From the NCBI GenBank assembly GCA_019775845.1, contig JADQAV010000026.1:62001-126000 (forward strand): DNA of 64,000 nt, given 5' to 3'. The translations under genes and the position numbers were made by a program. The DNA is from Myrmaecium sp. VS I D KN 1. Lineage: Eukaryota; Ascomycota; Dothideomycetes; Valsariales; Valsariaceae. This document shows positions 55,137-64,000 of this stretch, one piece after another. Each line of letters opens with the position of its first letter. Positions within the stretch are counted from its first letter, which is position 1. The notes under the pieces were generated by a model. That model was not told the DNA's origin. It did not search any database and was given only the letters and a program-made list of their open reading frames with translations.

Positions 55137-55790
55137 ATGAAGTTCCTCAAGGTCGGGCGTGTCGCCATCAGTATGTCGTCGCCTATTCAATCGCTTGTCC
55201 TGGAGTTCTTTTCTTGCTAACAGCAATCGCAGTCACCCGTGGCAGGTATGCCGGTAAGAAGGTAATAATCAACCACCCAACTCCCTCCGCCGATATGCCC
55301 ACGACTTGAGAGGAAGAAACATTTTCTTCGCGGGATGGATGGGATATGCAAATGGATTGGAACAAAGATTGACATGGAATCTCCCTCCAGGTTGTCATCA
55401 TTCAGCCTGTCGACAACGGCTCCAAGACCCACCCCTTCGCCCACGCTCTGGTCGCCGGCATTGAGCGCTACCCCTCCAAGGTCACCCGCAGGATGTCCAA
55501 GACCCGCCAGCAGAAGCGCTCCAAGGTCAAGCCCTTCATCAAGGCCATCAACTACAACCACTTGATGCCCACTCGCTACACTCTGGAGTTGGAGGGTCTT
55601 AAGGGTGCCGTCACCAACGATACCTTCAAGGAGGTTTCGCAGAGGGAGGATGCCAAGAAGACTGTGAAGAAGGCGTTGGAGGAGAGATACCAGAGCGGCA
55701 AGAACAGGTGGTTCTTCACTCCTCTGCGTGAGTTTACCCAGGAACATGTACAGTGGCAGACTGGACGGCTAACGAGGGACAGGTTTCTGA
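55137..55790 (+). CDS. rpl27: 60S ribosomal protein L27 (eL27)
   Basis: eL27 is a small large-subunit protein with an N-terminal KOW motif. Four exons (55137-55170, 55233-55261, 55391-55727, 55783-55790) give 135 residues, the expected length. It reads [29 protein letters not shown], then [40 protein letters not shown] and [16 protein letters not shown]. The second exon is 29 nt and the last only 8 nt, coding part of Arg, Phe and the stop; the splice from CTGC to GTTTCTGA restores the conserved FTPLRF end. Introns are 62, 129 and 55 nt. It is divergent from SOF1. Confidence 0.97.
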
Positions 55791-56218
55791 GCGGTCGATT
55801 TTTCCTACTGGTTTGTGAGGAGCGGGAGCATTGCGCTGGAAAAAGGCGTTTCCATTCATCAGTCCCTGTAACTGGACATAAAGGCTCGAATCAAGCATTA
55901 CAATAGGCTTTGGCGGTTCTGGACGGCATCCACATTCTGACTTGGTGCTATCGATGTGCCTTCGACCTTCTGGTGTAAAATGAGGAATGAACACGATCAA
56001 AATATCACTTCGCGATTTTTCTGCTCCACTTCAGTGCATTTCTCTGTCAGTCCCTTTTCCCAAACATATCTACAGAGAAAACTTCTAGTACCATCCCAAG
56101 GTCTTTTTCAGTCTCGTCCGTCCATGCCGAGCCGCATTTTCAAGCTTATAGTGAGCAGGCTTACGAAACTTTCGTCCATTGTCTACATTCATATTACTGA
56201 TCCCGTCATTGCATACGC
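55791..56218. other. Intergenic between convergent RPL27 and GH128 genes
   Basis: About 430 bp holding the two facing 3' ends. No gene or RNA was recognised. Confidence 0.5.
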
Positions 56219-57193
56219 TCACATTATCAAGAAAATGCATACGACACCAACCAGCATCGTCCAACCTATGAATGACGCATGTTTTCCCGCCGGGCTTTCG
56301 GGTATATTTCCCGTTGCCGAGCCGCCTAGGTACCAGCTTCCAATGTCTGTCAACTTACCATCCTCAGTAAGCATGGCTGCGTTCGGTCCTACGTTTGAAA
56401 TATCACTCCTAAACGAGCCGAAGTATGAGTAATGCGTTATGTTCCTGCGAAAATGTAAGACGGTATGCCGGAAGGATAAGCATGGAATCACTTACTCCAT
56501 ACGATCGAAATACTCCATACTTGTATTGAAGAATGATTGCGTCTCTTCTAGCGTCGCGTTTGAAAGCGCATACTCCGTCATCCAGACGGTCATGTTCGGA
56601 TATGCGGCCATCACCTGGCCAATCCAACTGGCCATACTTTCAAAATCGCCGTACCAATGCAAGGGCATGAAGGAAGCATTGCACTTCCCGTCGCACTCCG
56701 TGAAGAAGCTTTGTAACCACTTAAGGCCACGCTGTGACCCTGTTACAGCGGGAGCTCCCAACGTAATGTTATACTTCTCGCGAAGGGGCTCCATCTGCCG
56801 GATCCAGGTGCTTGCGGCAAGCGAAGCGGAGATGCTGGAACCGCCGGTGCTGGTCTCTCCGTCCGGCTCATTGAAGCCTAGGACATAGGTGATGTTGGCC
56901 CCGTCGTCAAGTTGAGCTTTCACGCTGTCGTAGAACGTCATATCGTCTTCGTCATCCGACGCGCCCCACAACATGGGCACGAATAGGAGGGACGAGTCTT
57001 CGAGGCCCGAGGACGGCGAGGCACCGTAATTGTAGTACCACGTCAACCCGTTGGAGGAATTCGTCCAGATCTTGTCATCCTCTGAGTTGTCGTCTGAAGC
57101 GATATGGATCAGACCGCGTTTGGCAGACTGTGAGCTGTAGGCGCCAGGAAGCAGGCCTATCGCGCCTAGGGCTAGAACCGCAGCTTTTCTCAT
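56219..57193 (-). CDS. GH128 (Asl1-like) glycoside hydrolase, probably GPI-anchored
   Basis: This looks like a secreted or wall-bound beta-1,3-glucanase of family GH128. Exons 56496-57193 and 56219-56444 give 307 residues. A signal peptide is clear (MRKAAVLALGAIGLLPGAYS). Core motifs are WTNSSNGLTWYYNYG, LLFVPMLWG, YVLGFNEPDG (the first catalytic-type Glu after Asn), PLHWYGD and WMTEYALS (the second Glu), and THYSYFGSF just after the intron. Several N-x-S/T sites occur. The C-terminus ends in a hydrophobic stretch (SFIGWTMLVGVVCIFLIM) with no basic tail, after a Ser/Gly-rich segment, as in GPI-attachment signals. The ATG at 57193 is chosen because upstream only TTG is in frame. A role in wall remodelling is inferred from the family. 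Confidence 0.9.
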
Positions 57194-57897
57194 GTTGAGG
57201 AACAGGCGCAAGAACGGAGCTGGCGGGTGGGTTTAGGACTGCCTGCGAAGGGGTTGCAATGAAAAGAAAGGGGGGTATCTTCAATTATGTCTAACAAATG
57301 TACACGAGAAAGGGCAGGAAATGGTGCTACCAGATCATCGAAGAGAACGAGATAACGAAAAGGGGATGCGTGTAGATGTACAGCGCAAACATGGGCTTAT
57401 GAATGGACAGCTGCAGGACAAGGATAAGTAAGACATGGGTAAAGGGGGAAAAAATTCCGTCCAAGCCAGCCCTAGCAGGCTTTTCCTCAGGTGAAAACTG
57501 GTTGGCGAACGGCCGAGTAAGAGAGGGATGAGAGGTGTGGCGCACTTGGATCTCAGTTCCAGGCAAGCCACGCGCTGAAATAGCTCCCGCCCTGGACCCA
57601 AATTTGTCCCTGTCATTCCCTATGCGGATAGTGGCTTGCGACTCTGGACGACGTCCGTGTAGTTATTTCCATTATTTTTTCCGAGAGCCTTTTCTCAAAT
57701 TTGTCTCAGGTCATCCGGTATTCGTATGCATCTTACAATGTACCCGTATCACATTTCACAGTAGAGACAGACCATTTTTTGCAAAGCATTGAATTTGACT
57801 TTCAATATCAGCCGAATGTACAACGATGAGATCGCTTTGCTATCCAACATCAACTACTAGTATTATGTTACAAGGGTATCTCTGTTGCTGAGGTTAT
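57194..57897. other. GH128 promoter region and DNMT5 3' flank
   Basis: About 700 bp between two minus-strand genes. AT-richer sequence at 57780-57897 suits the methyltransferase 3' end. No gene was recognised. Confidence 0.5.
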
Positions 57898-60800
57898 TCA
57901 CATAGCATCCTCAATGAATGCTCCTGAAAAGTGGGTAAGAGTACTGAAGCCACTATTCAAATCGAACTCCAAGCCGGCCGCATTGGCCCTCTTTGGGTCT
58001 TCTATCCAAGATCTGGGAAGAAGTGCATACTCCTGCTTATTAGATGGACCAACTAGCTCGACCAGTTTCACTTGCTCGTCAGCTGAGCCTTCGCGACTTC
58101 CCGGGCCAGGTTTCAGGTGCTCTGATGGAGAGTCAAGGGTATGCAGCGCGTAGGAGAGGCGGTGTCGTTGCTCCAAGATGTCTACATCAATCGTCCGCAG
58201 AGCCACGAAATGGTAGACATGAACGGTCTTCTTCTGGCCCCAACGACGCGCTCTGCCTATGGATTGCTTCATAGCAGCCTCGTACTTGTACTGGGTCTCC
58301 GCCAGCAGAGGGGCTAAGAAGATAACATGGTTTGCGTTGGGTAGGTTCCTGCAGGAAAAAGGTCAGTTTCAACCCTCAACGCGAAATGGTAGGGATATCT
58401 TACAGGCCAGACGCGAACTCGTTGGAGAGATTGAGGAGCAACGCCTTCATGCCGTCCTTTTTGCCTTGCTCACGCTTGAAATTCTCAATCTCCTGAGCGT
58501 CCGAGTTTTCTTTGACCGCATGGATGGAGATCCCGTCTTCTTCCAAAGCAGCACAGACTGCGTTCATCATGTCGAAATCTTGCACGAATATGATGGCTTG
58601 GTCGTCGGCAGGTATTCCCTGCAAAAGGGAACTGAGGTCGTCAAGCTTAGCACCATGAAGATCATGGCTTCGAGAACGACCGTCAGGCAAGTCCGTTGCA
58701 CGGACGGCATGAAAAGGTTGCACCCTTATCTTACAGCCGTCACTAACGCAGAAGTCGCCATCGCCGAGATTGTTCAAACATCCTGCGCAGGAGACGTGGC
58801 CGCACATGGATAGTACCACTAAGGAACCGTCGCTCACATCGCCGTGGGAATCGTGATTGGAGCCTTGGCACACCACTCCATTCTCATTCAACCCAGCAAT
58901 AGCAGTAGCGAAACGCGTAGATCTGACTACATCGACCATATCAGCGCACATTCGTCTAATGTCGGTTGTTAGCCCAGGCAGCCGCTTAGTAGCATCTCCG
59001 CTTGATGCGGCGGTTGGTCTGTGAGAGTCGTTTGTCTCCAGGGTCCTTTGAATAATCTCAAGAGCGTTTGCATCTTCGGACTGGTTATATTTCAGGATAT
59101 TCGACCTCCACTGTCCATATCCGCCGGCGTCGCCATGTGCTCCATAGAGCGCTTCAGCCTTGGCAATTGATTTCCGAAGCCTAAGGGTAAGAGCATCTAA
59201 CTCCTCCTGCCGACGTGTCGCTAGGGCCCCAATATCGACGTGATGTACTCTGCTACCTTTTACCGAAGTACTGCATTGAAGCAAGGCGTGCTCCGGGGAA
59301 GGTTGTCCAGCCAAGTAGTTATTGATGTGGTCAGAACGGTCGGATTTAGACTCAATGCGCTTGGGCTCCATGTCCTTGGAAATCAGATATGTCGAGAGTT
59401 CGGTGTAGAGTGCACGATCACCTGGTGCCAACTTTACAGGCTTCAAGTGATGTCTCGTCTCGATGTCCAGAAACTCTGTGGGATTTTGCCGTACAAAGAC
59501 ATCTAAGAACCTCTGCGCATGCTGATGGCGATGCATGTGCCACGCGTGAGATTTACTGACACAGTAGGCTTGGAATTTCTCGGAGGCTGTAAGCTCCAAC
59601 CTCAGTCGTCTCGAGTTCCTAGCTGTCAGTACGCCAGGTGTGTCATTATCAACTCCGAGGTTGATGCCTAGAAAACTAGCCATCTTCTTCACGTCTGCAA
59701 AGTCTTCCATGGCAGGTGTCGCAGAAAGAATCCACCGCTTGTGGGCCTGGAGTCTAGTAATCGCACCGTAGATGGGGACATTGTCTCCGACAAGGAATGA
59801 GAACTCGTCAACAATCATGCGGTTGAAGCGGAACATATGAATTGGCGGCGCACTGAACATAGTCCAGTCGCCCGACTTGCTGCCTGTGGCTTGTGCTTGC
59901 TTTTTCTTTGAGCTTGCTGTCGACAGCATCAGTTCTGACGGAACCTCTCGCTGAAATTCCGGTTTAGTCCGATTCTTTTGTAACCGGAGCCCGTTGTCCT
60001 TCTGAAATCCCTGTGGACCAAGCTCTTTGAGCCGTTCAATCGCATCCGGAAGCTGATCAACAGCATGGTCGAACCATGCCGAGAAGGCTCTGTTGCAGGT
60101 CTGCGAGGGCTTGTTGGGCGCATTTGGAACAGCAGCAAAGCGGGCTAGGAGATCATTGACTTCAGGATGCACGAAAAGCTTCCAATCAATGATGATTATC
60201 TTAGCCTCCTGGAATTGCTTGATTGTCATCTTCCGATATTCGTTGAAGGTCGGTAGAGAAAACACCTGAGTCTGGTCGTATCCCTTTTCACCAAGAAACT
60301 TGCGGATCTCACTGCGCCATTGAGGAATCAAGCTCTTGTGGGTCATAATTATTGTAGCCCCGATGTCAAGTAGACCCGTCCGCGGTTGGTCTTGTCCCAA
60401 GTTCCGCTTCACAATCTTCGGAAGGCTTAACTCTTGGAATTCGGAATGGATCAGAGCAAGGCTGGTAACCGTCTTCCCGTAGCCCACGTCATCTGCTAAT
60501 ACGCCGCCCTTTATACAGATTGGACGGGTTGCTTTGGCCTCGACTTTCCATTCGACTTCTGGCAAGAGTTCCTCCTCTATCTCTTGCAGCTCAAAATTCG
60601 GCTGTGAGACGGCTTCTTGTGCTTGCATCCAGGTAAGGGAACGTTTCTGATCAGGTCGAAGAGAATATGCCATCTTCAGGTCCTTCGTGCATTCGGGGTC
60701 CCTGGTGTTATCCTGTAAAGTGAATTGCGGAAAGTTGAAACTAGGTGGCGACTTGTAATGAGTACTAAGATTCCAAGCAAGTGATACCAGGTCGTCGAGT

Positions 60801-63800
60801 AGATCCAGTTTTCCCAGCGCTTTATGCGCCAGAGAAATGATATTAATGGCAATGGAGAACCGTCCGATATCATGCTCTTCAACACACGACTCCACTTCGA
60901 AGATTGGAGGTCGCTCTTTGAGATGCCTTTCATATTCGCTCGCCTTCAGGTGGTTTTCCTGGAAGATTGTCGTGTTTCCTCGCCCTTTGCCAGCAACTCT
61001 CTGCCACTCAACATTCGGTTTTGCCGGCGCGCACGTATCACAACGTAAAGAAGCTATGTTCTTGAGTGGTCTCCATGTTTTAAGAAGTGGGATGTTTCCG
61101 GTGGGAACAGTCAACCAAGAAAATGAGCTGAGGAATCTCCTGCTGCTATCCAACCGAGACTGGTCTCGCCAGTATGCAGCAAGGTCCTTAGACAACGGAA
61201 ACCGACATTCGAAAACAGCGACCGACTGAGAGCAGCTTGTAACCGTCGGCCATCGTTCGGGTAAGAGATTTTCTTCCGGTTTACGGACTGTTGCCGTGAT
61301 GTTACAAGCTGACAGCGTGATTGATGCCCCAACTGCGTCAGTCCAGAAGCCATTAGCGGATGCCTTCACTATCTGTGGGTTCGCAGGTTTCTTCATATTC
61401 CAAGGACGCCATCCGCAGGCCAGGCGTAAGACAACCTCTCTACTGTCTAAGGACTCGATACGCTCGTGGTTATAGCTGAAAACGAATTCGTCATGAGCGG
61501 GGTCGCCGGTAGCTTTGGGGTCAAGGAAAAGGTAAAGTGCCTCGCTATCCTCGCCTCCGCCTGTTACACGCTTATAGAGACTTCGACAAGCGGTTCCGCA
61601 TTTTGGCAATAGAGTGTAGATACCAGAAACGTCCTCTATGCACCCCGAATTGTTCTTATCGATTTCAATTTCGAGACGCTGGGGTACTTGCTCGTTCTGA
61701 TAATCGACAAGCCCGATTTCTGCCCTCCAAGAGGGCACCATTGGTAGGCAAGGGCAGATCTTGATATCGGCTGTCTGCTTGACCGCGCAATACAGCTGCC
61801 ACGACCCAGTGAACAGATTCTCCGATATTGATGATCTTGCCACCGGGTTTGCGAACGTCTTCCTTAGCGGATGTTTGCCAGGAAGAGACGAATCTGCTTT
61901 GACAAAAAGTCGCCAGTGAGGCTGATGCTTCGACAATACCAGTTCCAGTCGCGCAGTCGGCGAGTCATAGACGATGGTCCATGCCCGAGAACGGTTGAAT
62001 TGCCGAAGATGATATTCCTGTGTAAATGCTGTCTCTACAGCCTCTAGGTATTCAGTCCATACCGAAGCATCTGTGCTCTGAGCCCAGAGCATCTTGAGTT
62101 CTTCCAAGTCTGGACGGCTGTTGAATTGTAGAGCAATAGGGAGTCTTGATCGCCAAGTATGCTCAAAATCCTGGGCAGATTTTCTCTGGAGATTCTCAAG
62201 CGATCTATAAACGTGCTTCGGTTTCCGGCCGCATTTCCCACAAGAGGTATGGAAACATTCGCTACATCTGCGGATGAGGGACTTCGCAATCTCGGTTCGA
62301 GCTTCGCAGACACAGAATCGAGAGCTGCGCTCAGCATCCTCAAGGAGTTCGTGGATATTGATTTCAGGCCCCAAGTCCAAGGAGATCTCCCGAGGTTCCA
62401 ACATGTTCTTCACTTCCACCACCTTCCTGGGTTGCTTCTTGATAGTCTTTGAAGAACCACCAGTAGAGGTAACCAGTAGCGGAGTGCCCACAATGAGTGC
62501 GGCGAGCATAGCGGCGCCAACAACGGTTGTGGTCATCGCGTTACCGGCTAGATCCATGATGTCTTTGTTGGACTCGGTAGTAAAGCTTATCCTGTCGAGA
62601 GGAATTCCTTGCAACATCAGAGTCTCATATCCTATAAGCAGATCTCCGCGGTTCGTTACATATGGAATTCCAGTAGGGCAAATGCATGGGGCAATGCCGA
62701 ACGGATGGTGATCATTGCCATAGTCAACATTGTCCTTGAGTTGCCAGATCCGTTGCTTGAAACCTGAATCGTAAGCGCCACGCTCATCGAGCATGTTCCG
62801 TAGATGAGCTACGTCGATAAGATCCTTAACGCGCTCGGTCTGTTTATTATGCCATACGCCGTCGGCATATTCTGGCACTAAACATGTGCCATTTCTGTCC
62901 CAGCCCGTAAAACACTTGGATTGACCTAAACCGTAATGGGCGCGAACTCGCTCATGTCGAGCTTCACACTTGACCCACGGAGTAGGTTTGCGCTCTTGTA
63001 CTTCATCCCTCGATTGCTTTGCGTTCATGGCACGTTGAAGCTGTACGCGAGGGTCATCCGAAGGAAGCAGGAAGGCGCTGACCGGGGCACTGGCTTTGCG
63101 CTCGAAGGTCTGAACTAAGCTTTGCCATCTAGTAAGGGGATTCTTCAGTTTCCCAGCCGTCCGATCGATACACACCATATAACCGCGCGTACGTGTGTGA
63201 GGAAGATAATAGTTCTTGGTATCAAGCTTCAGATAGGCGGTGTCATAGTTGATCATGTCCCAAGCCTTTTGCATCTCTTTCCACGGTGCATTCGCGACAT
63301 TCTCCTGAACAACAAGCTTTGGTCTAATATAGGATGCGACCTTCAGAAGCGCTCTGAAAGTTATGCCGGACTCGCCATTATCCTTCAGTTCCTTCTTCTG
63401 GTTGTTCAGGTTAGAGAAATCTTTGCAGGATGTTCCTGCAACGATCATGTCGATGTCTCTGGGAATGGGGGCCATAGCTCCGTATACGGTGAAGGCACCT
63501 TGTGTTTCCGCTTCGTCTCTAATCAGTTCCTCGACGTCGCGATAAATGATCTCGGGATGGAAATTCCGTTCGATATAGGCTTGCTTGAATGGCTCTTTCT
63601 CCGCGCTAGCACAGTGTTCGAAACTGAAAGGATCCATTTTCAGGTCTACGAGGGCTTGCTGCACCATTTGAAGTGCAAGTAAGGGAGCCTCTGTCCCTGA
63701 GCATAGCGTCAGAACTCTAAGCGGCTTCTTCATGTTGGAGCTGAGCTTATCAAGTCCATGCTTGACAGCTTTAGCGGTCATGTCTCTGAAGATATCATAG

Positions 63801-64000
63801 ATATCCGACATCGGCTCAAGAGAATCGTCAATTGCATTGCTTGATTGGACTTTCAATGGTATGAGCCCTTCTTGTTTCTTCTGCACTGACTTGCTTCCTT
63901 GATCTTTTGCTCCTTTTGATTTCGTTGGCACGGCGTCGTCATCGTCCTCGTCATGTGTCTCTTCTTCACTCTCCTCTAATTCATCAATCTGACTTGCCGA
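57898..64000 (-). CDS. DNMT5-type DNA methyltransferase with RING and SNF2 ATPase (5' end off window)
   Basis: DNMT5 enzymes maintain CpG methylation using ATP hydrolysis. About 2015 residues are visible in two exons (58404-64000, 57898-58348); the open frame runs off the window, so a chromodomain, if present, is outside. Near the visible start is an acidic stretch. The cytosine methyltransferase domain has motif I LRVLTLCSGTEAP (~63715), the catalytic Cys in AGTSCKDFSNLNNQ (codon 63425-63427, with S in place of the usual P before C, as known for DNMT5), and VVQENVANAPW. A Cys/His cluster (CVCEART...CSECFHTSCGKC) lies near 62225-62310. The SNF2 ATPase follows: Walker A in GVLADDVGYGKTV (~60475-60505), a DEAH-box counterpart IVDEFSFLV (~59790-59820), RING-like CGHVSCAGC (~58780-58810), and the helicase C part with SIGRARRWGQKK. 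All key motifs look intact. Confidence 0.92.

Noticed and set aside
1-64000. Secondary-metabolite cluster, transposon, virus-like element or CRISPR array
   Set aside because: No polyketide or peptide synthase, transposase, reverse transcriptase, capsid gene, terminal repeats or spaced repeats were recognised anywhere in the window.

Overview
This window is nuclear DNA from a filamentous ascomycete (Pezizomycotina). The class is uncertain; Sordariomycetes or Leotiomycetes would fit. The signs are short GT-AG introns (about 47-366 nt) with CTRAC-like branch sites, GC-rich third codon positions, CT-rich leaders before start codons, and families largely confined to filamentous fungi (PhiA-like wall protein, SigF-like NTF2 protein, DUF6594, DNMT5). 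I see no rRNA, tRNA, transposon or virus-like element.

Layout. 1-9.7 kb: fimbrin (-), SigF-like NTF2 protein (-, with an apparent one-base frame break), TM9/EMP70 protein (-), uroporphyrinogen-III synthase HEM4 (-), and divergent from it the ERV1 sulfhydryl oxidase (+). 10-14.3 kb: a hypothetical membrane protein (+), a CUE-AlkB-GRF dioxygenase (-) and divergent PEX7 (+). 14.9-21.7 kb: RPL10/uL16 (-), RPL30/eL30 (-), COQ9 (-), an MTF2-like mitochondrial factor (-) and divergent CMR1 (+). 21.7-31.2 kb: three plus-strand genes in long gaps, namely a PhiA-like secreted protein, arginase and an alternative NADH dehydrogenase. 32-40.3 kb: a DUF6594 membrane protein and, after a 3 kb gap, a Gap1/Smo1-type RasGAP. 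41.6-51.5 kb, all minus: a BRCT protein, succinyl-CoA:3-ketoacid CoA transferase, a patatin-like protein lacking the catalytic serine, and ADE2. 52-57.2 kb: RPL18/eL18 (-), SOF1 (-) divergent from RPL27/eL27 (+), and a GH128 glucanase (-). 57.9 kb to the end: most of a DNMT5-type DNA methyltransferase/SNF2 ATPase (-), whose N-terminus lies beyond the window.

These are mostly ordinary housekeeping genes. Several concern mitochondria (HEM4, ERV1, COQ9, MTF2-like, NDE, SCOT) and several concern ribosomes (RPL10, RPL30, RPL18, RPL27, SOF1), but nothing indicates one co-regulated pathway cluster. The most unusual items are the DNMT5 gene, the patatin-like protein with Gly in the nucleophile position, and the CUE-AlkB-GRF fusion. 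Exon borders were worked out by hand from splice signals, frame continuity and family conservation; every complete gene model except the frame-broken SigF-like gene sums to a whole number of codons.
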